Source of the DNA: a virus
Virus record (IMG/VR): IMGVR_UViG_3300015360_001243
Span: 1 to 49,998 of that record
Length of the DNA stretch: 49,998 bases
Strand: one strand, 5' to 3'
A model generated the notes under the pieces. That model did not search any database, was not told the origin of the DNA, and worked only from the letters and a program-made list of their open reading frames with translations. Each line of letters starts with the position of its first letter. The stretch's first letter is position 1. Below, piece by piece: positions 21,609-28,841 of this stretch. The translations under genes were made by a program, and so were the position numbers.

Positions 21609-22946
21609 ATGAAGAGCCCCAATTACTCAAGATTATTAAAATTAGCTGATACTTTTCTTACAGCCGCCCTTAAAATAGAGGAACGCTATTGGGTATTAGG
21701 CAGTTTATTTTCTTTAGCTGAGGATGAATCTGTTCTTCCTCCACCCAAGTTTCCTAAGTTTAGAGGGATGTTAGGTTATCTTGGAGTTGTCGCCAGTGAT
21801 GAGGATTGGAATACCTGGTTCAGTACTAACGCTTCGGTTTTAGGCGACCTGCCCTACAAACATTGGGCAAGAGAGGGCTCTCCGTTATCTATTTTTTGTG
21901 AAGTCATTTCTCCTTCAGGAAACAAATACATTCAGGTTTATATTAGAAATGATAGTCAAGAGCCTGATAAAATTGATGTTACTTCAGCATCTCATCTTAA
22001 AGGTATAGGCGCTATTCCTCAGCTATGGATGTTCTCTGGGCCATATATTGGCGAGCAATCAGCACCTTTGTCCAAGCAAGTTGCTTACTACGATTGGTTT
22101 TCTCAAAGTGTTTCAAATATTACGGGAGGTCAATTTGATTTTGATTTCTCAACTAATATGGAGGCTTTTGTCATTGGACACAAATTAAAACTAGATGCTC
22201 TTCGAAAATGGTTTAAGTATGAACCAAAGTTGTTGGGTGGAGGATCAGACGGTACTGCTTGGGATATTGGTAATCGTCGAATTCTAAAAATCTTTTCTGA
22301 TCCTGTTTCTTATAATCACGCGCTTCAAGCGGTAGATCGTATTCACAATAATCCTTCTCTTGCTAAAACTGAAGCAATGATTTACGATGTAGGTGAGATT
22401 GGAAAGTTTGGTAATCATCCAATCTATTTTTATATTATGGAAAGAATGGCCCCAGTTACTGAAATCAATGGCCTTAAAGAAGATTTAAGACATATTGTAA
22501 GTACTATTGTTAGTAAAATCTACAAAGAAAGAGATTACTGGCGAGATATCAAAAAGAAAGATATCAAAAAAGATTCAAAATTAATCCAATCTAAAGTAAA
22601 AGAAGCGGCCAGCAGATACGCAAACGAAATCAAAACTAAGAATGGACCTTTCGTTCGAGGTGTAGAAAATACTTATTTATTAAATAAAGTAAAAGTAGAT
22701 AAGAAAGATCCCAATGAACATGACGTTCCTCTTAATAAAAATTGGCTAACTTCGTTAGCTGAAGAAGTAATTGTAAAATACTTAACTGGTCGAACAGATT
22801 TACATATGGGTAACCTTGGGGTAACTGCATATGGTGATTTTAGATATTTTGATCCTGCTTTTGAGAGCTGGACTTCTAATGTCAATATGGGCGGGGGTGT
22901 AGTGCCGAACCCAGAAGCAGATCCAATTGATTGGGGAGATATTTGA
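21609..22946 (+). CDS. protein-kinase-fold protein (445 aa)
   Basis: The N-terminal ~200 residues are unassigned. From ~210 the sequence resembles an atypical kinase: LLGGGSDGTAWDIGNRRILKIF has a Gly-rich loop followed by a Lys in a beta strand, YFYIMERM fits the hinge strand, and TGRTDLHMGNLGV...FRYFDPAF matches a DLHxGN catalytic loop followed by a metal-binding D. It therefore looks catalytically competent. The substrate is unknown. It diverges from the zinc-finger/DEIQSD gene, so the two may be coordinately regulated. The start at 21609 is chosen because the earlier ATG at 21546 lies upstream of the promoter -10. Confidence 0.68.
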   Translation: MKSPNYSRLLKLADTFLTAALKIEERYWVLGSLFSLAEDESVLPPPKFPKFRGMLGYLGVVASDEDWNTWFSTNASVLGDLPYKHWAREGSPLSIFCEVISPSGNKYIQVYIRNDSQEPDKIDVTSASHLKGIGAIPQLWMFSGPYIGEQSAPLSKQVAYYDWFSQSVSNITGGQFDFDFSTNMEAFVIGHKLKLDALRKWFKYEPKLLGGGSDGTAWDIGNRRILKIFSDPVSYNHALQAVDRIHNNPSLAKTEAMIYDVGEIGKFGNHPIYFYIMERMAPVTEINGLKEDLRHIVSTIVSKIYKERDYWRDIKKKDIKKDSKLIQSKVKEAASRYANEIKTKNGPFVRGVENTYLLNKVKVDKKDPNEHDVPLNKNWLTSLAEEVIVKYLTGRTDLHMGNLGVTAYGDFRYFDPAFESWTSNVNMGGGVVPNPEADPIDWGDI

Positions 22947-22963
22947 AAAACATAGCGATAATA

Positions 22964-22974
22964 TGATATATATT
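22964..22974 (+). promoter_or_regulatory. GRTATAT-type element before Gly tRNAs
   Basis: TGATATATATT ends 11 nt before tRNA-Gly(UCC). Confidence 0.4.
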
Positions 22975-22985
22975 AACGCAACCAC

Positions 22986-23059
22986 GCGGGGTTGGCATAT
23001 TGGCTGTGTCCTAGCCTTCCAAGCTAGTCAAAGGAGTTCGATTCTCCTACTCCGCTCCA
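22986..23059 (+). tRNA. tRNA-Gly (UCC)
   Basis: Acceptor GCGGGGT/ACTCCGC, anticodon stem CTAGC/GCTAG with loop CTTCCAA, and an encoded CCA. Confidence 0.93.
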
Positions 23060-23087
23060 GGTAAGATGATAATTGAAGTAAGTGTAA

Positions 23088-23162
<75 letters not shown>

Positions 23163-23168
23163 AGACGA

Positions 23169-23242
23169 ATGCCGATGTGGATTACATGGTAAACAATCAG
23201 GCCGCAATCCTGATCTAGCTGGTTCAATTCCAGCTCGGAAAC
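23169..23242 (+). tRNA. degenerate tRNA-like remnant (GCA)
   Basis: A clear anticodon arm TCAGG/CCTGA with loop CCGCAAT (no U33) and a strong T-arm GCTGG-TTCAATT-CCAGC. The acceptor stem pairs at only 5 of 7 positions, no normal D-arm forms and there is no CCA. It is a decayed or non-canonical tRNA. Confidence 0.5.
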
Positions 23243-23291
23243 TCGCAAGAGGATCTTAAATAAAAATCTCATCATTTTAGTCGTCTATTAA

Positions 23292-23365
23292 GCGGTTGTA
23301 ATTCAATGGTAGAACTTGTGGTTGCCATCCACAGAACATCGGTTCGATTCCGATTAACCGCTCCA
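23292..23365 (+). tRNA. tRNA-Gly (GCC), copy 2
   Basis: Acceptor GCGGTTG/TAACCGC, anticodon stem TGTGG/CCACA with loop TTGCCAT, and an encoded CCA. Confidence 0.92.
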
Positions 23366-23390
23366 GGTAAGTGCAAAGCAGTTAAATTTC

Positions 23391-23419
23391 AACCATCTTC
23401 TAGGTGGTTTTTTATTTTG
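23391..23419 (+). terminator. intrinsic terminator after Gly tRNAs
   Basis: An 8-bp stem AACCATCT/AGGTGGTT (one wobble) with a 3-nt loop, followed by TTTTATTTT. Confidence 0.85.
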
Positions 23420-23472
23420 TACATTTAGAGTCACGATATATGTTTGACGACCGCAAAAAAATGCGGGCCGCC

Positions 23473-23500
23473 TTGACAACTATTTTTTAAGATTTACATT
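23473..23500 (+). promoter_or_regulatory. tsf: sigma70-like promoter for EF-Ts
   Basis: TTGACA (23473-23478), 16 nt, TACATT (23495-23500). The upstream hairpin CCGCA-AAAAAA-TGCGG and a CGATATATG element (23434-23442) sit in the same gap. Confidence 0.55.
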
Positions 23501-23516
23501 TCAACGAGGACGCAAA

Positions 23517-24419
23517 ATGAGCAACATGGAATTGATTAAGGAGCTTAGGGCTCTGACGCAAGCTGGTATGAAGGACTGCAAAGAGTCGCTTGAAGAAGCA
23601 GGCTGGGACTTGCAGAAGGCTGTGGATATCGTCAAGACCAAAGGACTCAACGTTGTCTCCGGTCGTGCAGGCAAGGTAGCCTCTGAAGGCGCTGTTACCG
23701 TTTGGCATTTCGCTGAAGGTGTGGCAATGGCAGAAGTCAATTGTCAAACAGATTTCGTTGCTAATAGTCCTGACTTCAGGGGATTTGCCCAGAATGTTAC
23801 TCGTGAGATTGCAGATGCAACTCTTAACGGCGAGATGTTTTCTGTTGATACAGTTGAGCAAGAGAGACAAGGAATTGTTTCTACTACTAAAGAAAACGTA
23901 GTTGTTCGTAGATGGTGGGTTGAACAACCTATGTCTCCAGGATCGGCAACATACTCTTATGTTCACTCCAATGGTAAAATTGGTGTTCTAATTACTTTGC
24001 TCGCGCCATCTGCTGACGCTGCAAAAGACTCTGCGTTCCGTGAGCTTGGAGATGATCTTGCTATGCAGATTGCCGCTATGGGCCCGCTAGCCATCTCTCC
24101 AGATCGTTTGGATCCAGTTGAGGTTGAGCGTCAAAAGAATATTTTTGAGACTCAGCTTACTGAGTTGAAGAAGCCACAGGCGGCTTGGCCGAAGATTCTT
24201 GAAGGAAAATTCAACAAGTGGCATACTGAAACCTGTTTGCTTAATCAGGAGTCCGTCGTTCATGCGAAGACTTCGATTGCGCAGGTTATAAAGAATGTTG
24301 GTGTCAAGTTGGGTGGAGACGTCACTGTTGTGAACTTCATCCGTTGCCAGGTCGGCGAAGGCATCGAAAAAGCAAAAGAGAACTTGGCCGATGAAGTCGC
24401 CAAGATGATTAAGGAATGA
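23517..24419 (+). CDS. tsf: elongation factor Ts
   Basis: EF-Ts recycles EF-Tu from its GDP to its GTP form during translation. The N-terminal UBA-like domain MELIKELRALTQAGMKDCKESLEEAGWDLQKAVDIV is intact, with the TQAGMKDCK signature. It is followed by VNCQTDFVANSPDF (the TDF motif that displaces Mg from EF-Tu). The C-terminal dimerisation region ends with an 'R.QVGEGIEK' segment. At 300 aa it is close to bacterial length. It has its own promoter after the Gly tRNA terminator and is followed by two overlapping small genes. Phage EF-Ts probably keeps host EF-Tu active or binds it; EF-Ts is also a Qbeta replicase subunit, but no RNA replicase is seen here. Confidence 0.95.
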   Translation: MSNMELIKELRALTQAGMKDCKESLEEAGWDLQKAVDIVKTKGLNVVSGRAGKVASEGAVTVWHFAEGVAMAEVNCQTDFVANSPDFRGFAQNVTREIADATLNGEMFSVDTVEQERQGIVSTTKENVVVRRWWVEQPMSPGSATYSYVHSNGKIGVLITLLAPSADAAKDSAFRELGDDLAMQIAAMGPLAISPDRLDPVEVERQKNIFETQLTELKKPQAAWPKILEGKFNKWHTETCLLNQESVVHAKTSIAQVIKNVGVKLGGDVTVVNFIRCQVGEGIEKAKENLADEVAKMIKE

Positions 24420-24712
24420 AAATGACTACCGAACAATTAATGGATAAGTTGACGCAGGCTGCTAGCTATCAATATCGTGATGACAAGACTTCGCCCAGTG
24501 TTGTTATCTCTGCTCTCAAGAAGGGTTACTACTGCTCTGTCGTTCGCTACAGCCAAGCTTTTGCTAAGGGCAAGCAAGTTGTGTGTAACGCTAGGGGTGA
24601 CAGCCTTCCGGTTGCGTTGAAGGAACTTGCTAACAAGTTTTTGGTTATTAATAACGCTCCTCGTGATCCTGTTCAGGAGTTGGGCGACTTGCTTGGTAAG
24701 GATAGCAAATGA
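24416..24712 (+). CDS. hypothetical protein (98 aa)
   Basis: I do not recognise it. It is a basic alpha/beta protein with a beta-rich core (SPSVVISALKKGYYCSVVRYSQAF) and a C-terminal helix. It overlaps the tsf stop by ATGA, so it is translationally coupled to EF-Ts and may be functionally linked; it also overlaps the next gene by 4 nt. Confidence 0.7.
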   Translation: MKMTTEQLMDKLTQAASYQYRDDKTSPSVVISALKKGYYCSVVRYSQAFAKGKQVVCNARGDSLPVALKELANKFLVINNAPRDPVQELGDLLGKDSK

Positions 24713-25044
24713 ATCGAGACACTCTGCTTAAGGAGATGAAGGACTCAGTTGGAACTAAAGATCCGGTTGAGTTTTTTGCTAAGTTTACTGATGTCTTTGC
24801 TCTTTTATTTGATCGCATGGATCGTTTAGAGAGGCAAACGGCCTTGGCTATTCATTGGGATTCCAAGATTGCTTCTGATATGATCTCTAAGCAAGTTATC
24901 GTTTTGCGAAAAGATAAAGATACTTATGCTAATGAAATTACTGAACTTAAGAAAGCTTTTGCAGAAGATATCGTAACTCAAAACTATGTTGAGTTTTGTG
25001 CCTTCTGGCAAGACACTTTAGGCTTTCATCCTTTCTTGGACTAA
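24709..25044 (+). CDS. hypothetical protein (111 aa)
   Basis: A helical protein with heptad-like Leu/Ile spacing (residues 30-85), unassigned. It overlaps the upstream gene by ATGA. The same frame continues open after its TAA to 25275, which is discussed under the frameshifted gene. Confidence 0.7.
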   Translation: MNRDTLLKEMKDSVGTKDPVEFFAKFTDVFALLFDRMDRLERQTALAIHWDSKIASDMISKQVIVLRKDKDTYANEITELKKAFAEDIVTQNYVEFCAFWQDTLGFHPFLD

Positions 25045-25045
25045 C

Positions 25046-25275
25046 ATGAACGCCAAAGAAATCTTTGGGCCAGTAGTTCATTACGTCGTAAGCCAGTCGG
25101 CAAGCCCGGAGAGTTGGTTGAAAGATTGGCTCCTGAAGAGCGTGAGGAGTTAAAAAATCTTACCTCTAAAGATGTAAAAGAAGCTGATCGCAATATTCTA
25201 CTTTACATGACGGGTACGTACCCTGAGTCTACAGTGACAGTTCATACTCATTCTGATAAGAAGAAGGAAGAGTAG
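25046..25275 (+). pseudogene. probable frameshifted small gene
   Basis: An ATG at 25046 opens a 35-codon frame ending at a TAA near 25151. A second frame open to TAG at 25273-25275 encodes a hydrophilic peptide that looks protein-like (VGKPGELVERLAPEEREELK, later VKEADRNILLYMTGTYPEST). No good start codon exists for the second frame. A one-base indel near 25070-25080 would join the two into a ~75-aa protein. It may be a pseudogene, a sequencing error or programmed frameshifting. Confidence 0.45.
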
Positions 25276-25287
25276 GCTGGTAATAGT

Positions 25288-25298
25288 TTAATATAATT
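25288..25298 (+). promoter_or_regulatory. AT-rich promoter-like element before Gln tRNA
   Basis: TTAATATAATT, 6 nt before tRNA-Gln. It is an imperfect match to the recurring motif and also -10-like. Confidence 0.3.
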
Positions 25299-25304
25299 GT
25301 GCAT

Positions 25305-25378
25305 TGGAGAATCGTCTAACGGCAGGACAAGCGACTCTGACTCGCTTTATCTAGGTTCGAATCCTTGTTCTCCAGCCA
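25305..25378 (+). tRNA. tRNA-Gln (CUG)
   Basis: Acceptor TGGAGAA/TTCTCCA, anticodon stem AGCGA/TCGCT with loop CTCTGAC (CTG), and an encoded CCA. Confidence 0.93.
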
Positions 25379-25384
25379 CAAACT

Positions 25385-25458
25385 TCTGGAATCGTCTAAT
25401 GGTAGGACGGGGGACTCCGACTCCCCAAATATTGGTTCGAGCCCAATTTCCAGAACCA
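25385..25458 (+). tRNA. tRNA-Arg (CCG), Gln-like body
   Basis: Acceptor TCTGGAA/TTCCAGA, anticodon stem GGGGA/TCCCC with loop CTCCGAC (CCG), and an encoded CCA. The D-arm and the anticodon-loop flanks are nearly the same as in the neighbouring tRNA-Gln, suggesting a duplication with a changed anticodon. Confidence 0.85.
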
Positions 25459-25462
25459 GGAT

Positions 25463-25864
25463 ATGAAATTTAGGTATGATTTCGGTGAAAAGCTAGATTT
25501 ATCTAGATTTGTAAAGCAAGCTCCGCATTACATTAATTTGGGCAGAGAGATTGACTTTGAACTTTATGTTCATGATTTCAAAATTAATTTGAATATTGCT
25601 ACTCCTGATCGGCAGACTGCTCATACCGTTTCTCTTTTCATTGAAGAAATCAAAAGGGATACAGATGGCAACATAAAAAGCAGTCGAATAGTTACCCCAT
25701 TAACTGATACAAGGTTTCAAGAGATTCAATCTATTCAGGCTGTGTTTGATAGTACGAGTTACAAATGTCATTTTAATTCTAACTCAAGCGCCGCCACTGT
25801 TGATAAGATTTGTAAAATCTTAAAACTTCTTCACAAAATAAATGGTTTAAAAGCATTCATATGA
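25463..25864 (+). CDS. hypothetical protein, paralog of the 9908 gene
   Basis: A 133-aa protein of unknown function. It has a beta-rich first half and a C-terminal helix ending LLHKINGLKAFI that matches the other family member. It starts 4 nt after tRNA-Arg with little room for a ribosome-binding site, and its stop overlaps the next start (ATGA). Confidence 0.7.
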   Translation: MKFRYDFGEKLDLSRFVKQAPHYINLGREIDFELYVHDFKINLNIATPDRQTAHTVSLFIEEIKRDTDGNIKSSRIVTPLTDTRFQEIQSIQAVFDSTSYKCHFNSNSSAATVDKICKILKLLHKINGLKAFI

Positions 25865-26265
25865 AATCACTTGGTAAGTTGGTGTATTCTCCAAGAACAC
25901 ACCTATCATCATCAGAGCGTTGGCTCGTACTGATGTGTGACGATGAAATCTCAAAGTACTACAGGCACCTATATAGTAAGGATTATCCTTACCTGAATGG
26001 TGGGCAAAGCACTAAGTTAACTAGACCTGTATGGGGCACGCACATCTCGGTTATTCGAGGCGAGCGAATTCCTAACATGAATCTATGGGGTATAGATGCT
26101 AATAAGCTTATTGAATTCGAATATGAATCTGGTGTTATAGACAATGGTGAATACTATTGGTTGAAAGCCAAGTGCCCTTATCTTTCTGAAATTAGAGAGA
26201 AGTATGGCCTTTGGAAGGAGCCAAGATTTGGTTTTCATTTAACCATTGGAAGGACAACAGAATGA
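25861..26265 (+). CDS. 2H phosphoesterase-like protein (134 aa)
   Basis: Two H-x-[ST] motifs are placed as in the LigT/2H phosphoesterase fold: THISVIRGE near residue 60 and FHLTIGRTTE at the C-terminus. These enzymes act on 2',3'-cyclic phosphates or related ends in RNA. In a genome with two RNA ligases and many tRNAs, a tRNA-end-processing role would fit. The assignment rests on the paired motifs and size. Confidence 0.68.
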   Translation: MKSLGKLVYSPRTHLSSSERWLVLMCDDEISKYYRHLYSKDYPYLNGGQSTKLTRPVWGTHISVIRGERIPNMNLWGIDANKLIEFEYESGVIDNGEYYWLKAKCPYLSEIREKYGLWKEPRFGFHLTIGRTTE

Positions 26266-26636
26266 GTGAAGCGAGACCTACATCCACCGTAACGGTAACA
26301 TGCTGGGGTTGTAATGCCTCTGAAACTCATCCGATGAGAAGCCGGTTGGAATACTTTGCTGAGGTAGAAGATCTATTTAGTAGGGGTTGGATGAGGCGAG
26401 CCTTCACTCAATCCTCATGGGATCGGGGCCCTTGGTTTTGTAGTGAAGAATGTGCTTACGAATCTTTCAACGCTAAGCGCGCTGAAGAGTACGAGAAGAA
26501 TAAAGAGCTGGATCGAGAGCGGAGAGAATTTGAAAAGTATTGTAGAGACACTGCAATACCAAGAACTTACTTCGCCGTCTTTGGGTTACTAGTAGCTGGG
26601 TTGTCAGCCTATTTGTTGCGGGGATTCATTCAATGA
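26262..26636 (+). CDS. zinc-binding protein with C-terminal membrane anchor (124 aa)
   Basis: CWGC near residue 11 and CSEEC near residue 60 could bind one zinc ion. A charged helix follows (residues 65-95, EEYEKNKELDRERREFEKY), then one transmembrane segment (about 100-120). Both ends overlap neighbours by 4 nt. The function is unknown; the topology suggests a cytoplasmic zinc domain tethered to the inner membrane. Confidence 0.72.
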   Translation: MSEARPTSTVTVTCWGCNASETHPMRSRLEYFAEVEDLFSRGWMRRAFTQSSWDRGPWFCSEECAYESFNAKRAEEYEKNKELDRERREFEKYCRDTAIPRTYFAVFGLLVAGLSAYLLRGFIQ

Positions 26637-27313
26637 TTGATTATCATGAGTTTTATCTAACTCTTATTCGTCACGGACAATCTACAACCAATCAGAATCC
26701 GGATCTGATGGGTCAGGAAGCTGACACGCCCCTTAGTGAGAAGGGTGAGAAGCAAGCCGCTCGCTTGTATGAGAGGTTGAAGCTTAAACCCTTTGATGTG
26801 GTTTATTCTTCTACTTATACTCGTGCTCTGGAGACGGCTCGTATTGCAACTAACTTCAATCGTGACATCATTCAGGTCCCTGACCTTCGTGAGTATAGCG
26901 CTGGTGATTGGACCGGAGCTAGTCGCAGCGAAACAATAACTCTACCAGTAGCAGCCCGCATGAGCCTACTGAACTATTCTTTCTTGCCGCCCAATGGCGA
27001 ATCTTTGGCTCAAGTAGAGCGCAGAGCTTCCTTGTGGGTAGAGAATGAAATTCTTTATAACAAAGAAAAGCAAGACAAGGCTAAGGAATTAGCTAAGACA
27101 AAAGATGTAGCTAATTATATTTGTTTTAGTCACGGAATGACTATTAAGTGTTTGTTACATTACATTCTAGGTTTTGATAAATCAATGGCTTGGAAGGTAA
27201 CTATTGAGAATACTTCAATCTCTCAATTGTATTTTGGAAAGGAAGGATGGAGACTTATTAGTATTAATGATCATGCGCATCTCTCGACCTTATGGTCACC
27301 TAGCGAAATATGA
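26633..27313 (+). CDS. histidine phosphatase (phosphoglycerate mutase-like)
   Basis: The catalytic motif LIRHGQSTTNQ carries the phospho-accepting His; SSTYTRALETA carries the second conserved Arg; and CFSHGMTIK supplies the C-terminal catalytic His. LREYSAGDW provides the acid residue region. At 226 aa it is a complete branch-1 histidine phosphatase. The substrate could be a sugar phosphate, nucleotide or protein. It overlaps the previous gene by 4 nt and is followed 7 nt later by an HNH gene. Confidence 0.88.
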   Translation: MIDYHEFYLTLIRHGQSTTNQNPDLMGQEADTPLSEKGEKQAARLYERLKLKPFDVVYSSTYTRALETARIATNFNRDIIQVPDLREYSAGDWTGASRSETITLPVAARMSLLNYSFLPPNGESLAQVERRASLWVENEILYNKEKQDKAKELAKTKDVANYICFSHGMTIKCLLHYILGFDKSMAWKVTIENTSISQLYFGKEGWRLISINDHAHLSTLWSPSEI

Positions 27314-27320
27314 GGAAATA

Positions 27321-27851
27321 ATGGGCGCTCAAGAACGAAAACGTCAAAAAAGAATCAAAGAATATGTAATTAATCGAGACGGAATGATCTGTTGCTACTG
27401 CGATCAGGTCCTTACGCCAGAGACTGTTACTATGGAACATATTGTTCCAGACAGTCGTAGAGGGACGTTTAACACTACAAATCTTACTGTATCTTGTTCA
27501 GAACATAATAATAAGAGAGGTAACAAACCTTTTTTTGATTATTGTAAGAAGTTCAATTGGTCAGAGGAGAAAATTGAGAAGTATAAGAAGTTATATTTCA
27601 ATAATCTTAAAATCAAGATTTTAAATATCTCTAAGGAAGAATGTTTACCTAAAGTAGTTAATGCCGACGCACAAGCTGTTCCGCTTGATATAATTCAGCA
27701 GGCCTGCCATGTTCTCAAGATTCGAGGTATGGATTTTTCAGATTATGAAAAGATGTATCAGTTTGAGATTAAGTTTGCAGAGATGGCCGATAAGAAAAGA
27801 ATCAAGTTTTGCTTTGAGCAATTGATTAGAATAATCGAATCGGATTGCTAG
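27321..27851 (+). CDS. HNH endonuclease (176 aa)
   Basis: A classic HNH domain occupies residues 10-70: VINRDGMICCYCDQ (first Cys pair), VTMEHIVPDSRRGTFNTTNLTVSCSEHNNKRGNK (catalytic His, Asn and His, with R-G-N-K closing the domain). A C-terminal helical region of ~90 residues may recognise DNA. I start at 27321 with GAGG upstream; an earlier in-frame ATG would overlap the phosphatase extensively. Confidence 0.87.
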   Translation: MGAQERKRQKRIKEYVINRDGMICCYCDQVLTPETVTMEHIVPDSRRGTFNTTNLTVSCSEHNNKRGNKPFFDYCKKFNWSEEKIEKYKKLYFNNLKIKILNISKEECLPKVVNADAQAVPLDIIQQACHVLKIRGMDFSDYEKMYQFEIKFAEMADKKRIKFCFEQLIRIIESDC

Positions 27852-27859
27852 GATATATT
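27851..27859 (+). promoter_or_regulatory. GRTATAT-type element before groES
   Basis: GGATATATT, 18 nt before the groES ATG. Confidence 0.4.
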
Positions 27860-27877
27860 TCAGTTTAAGGAGTTACT

Positions 27878-28162
27878 ATGAGCGTTCATCCAATTAGAGA
27901 TCAGATTGTTGTTAAAGTCGAAACCGTTAAGAAGCAAGAAGGGCTTATCATTAGACCAGATACTATCGAAGAGAAGTCTGTTGTGGGGAAGGTAGTTGCC
28001 ATTGGTTCTGGTCGCGTAACAGCGAGTGGAACTATTATTCCACTTGATGTAGTCGCGGGAGATCAAGTCAAGTTCAATAAGAACTTGGCAACGGAAGTTA
28101 CCCATGACGGAGAGACCGTCTTCGTTCTTCGTGAAGAACACGTCACCTGCGTTCTTCGCTAA
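27878..28162 (+). CDS. groES: GroES-like co-chaperonin
   Basis: A 94-aa protein with the GroES fold. It opens with VHPIRDQIVVKVE (compare the usual 'PL.DRV.V'). A mobile-loop segment KKQEGLIIRPDTIEEKSVVGKVVAIGSG follows, then IPLDVVAGDQVKFNK and a C-terminal VLREEHVTCVL. It would cap host GroEL, possibly to help fold large phage proteins, as T4 gp31 does. It forms a single-gene unit between a promoter-like element and a strong terminator. Confidence 0.9.
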   Translation: MSVHPIRDQIVVKVETVKKQEGLIIRPDTIEEKSVVGKVVAIGSGRVTASGTIIPLDVVAGDQVKFNKNLATEVTHDGETVFVLREEHVTCVLR

Positions 28163-28184
28163 GCTTTTTAACAAAGCACTTTAC

Positions 28185-28224
28185 AAGCCGCCCGTCATGG
28201 TTATGATGAGGCGGCTTTTTATTA
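28185..28224 (+). terminator. intrinsic terminator after groES
   Basis: An 8-bp stem AAGCCGCC/GGCGGCTT with an inner TCAT/ATGA pairing, followed by TTTTTATTATTT. Confidence 0.85.
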
Positions 28225-28229
28225 TTTCT

Positions 28230-28841
28230 ATGAAAAAAGAACCTATTTACGTCAAATGCAATAGCTGTTCTTGGCAACTTGAAAATTATCCCGACCGAAA
28301 TTGGGAAGTAAACCCTTGCCCGCATTGCAAAAATACTCGATTAGTAATTGATCCAAAAGAGATTCTTTGTAATCTCTGTGGAGAATGTATGTGCCCTCTT
28401 GGAACTATGAATGAGCAATGCCCTCATGGCCTTCATGAGGCGCAGGTAACTGGTGGATATGATTCATATCACTTACTAGATATGAATGTATATACTTTCT
28501 CTATCTGTGAAGAATGTCTTCGCAAATTATTTATGGTTGCAAAGATTCCTCCGCAGGTTCATGATGTCCAGGAGCGAGCCCGTGAAGACTATACTTTCGA
28601 AGATGATCAAAAAGCTTATGAGTATCGGGAGTGGAAGTCACTGGGAGGCTTTCATCAGGCATATCTGAATAAGAAATGCAACGCCGAGACCCTCTGCCCC
28701 AAAAAAGCCCTTTACACTGTAATGCTGAATGACGAGTTTACCGAAGACTCCTGCTGCGAAGAACACAAAGATAAATGGACCTTATGCATCAACGCTGATC
28801 TAGTTCCCTTTATTTCCAACGTATTGAAACCATTCCTATGA
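28230..28841 (+). CDS. zinc-ribbon protein (203 aa)
   Basis: At least five Cys pairs: CNSC, CPHC, CNLC with a nearby CMC, CEEC and a final CCEEH. The N-terminal pair looks like a rubredoxin-type zinc ribbon. The central GGYDSYHLLDM segment is distinctive, but I cannot name its family. I chose the ATG at 28230, since the longer frame would start inside groES and read through the terminator. The gene overlaps the RNA ligase start by 4 nt. Confidence 0.72.
   Translation: MKKEPIYVKCNSCSWQLENYPDRNWEVNPCPHCKNTRLVIDPKEILCNLCGECMCPLGTMNEQCPHGLHEAQVTGGYDSYHLLDMNVYTFSICEECLRKLFMVAKIPPQVHDVQERAREDYTFEDDQKAYEYREWKSLGGFHQAYLNKKCNAETLCPKKALYTVMLNDEFTEDSCCEEHKDKWTLCINADLVPFISNVLKPFL

Noticed and set aside
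28104-28229. Longer start for the zinc-ribbon protein
   Set aside because: It would begin within groES and read through the groES terminator; the ATG at 28230 is cleaner.
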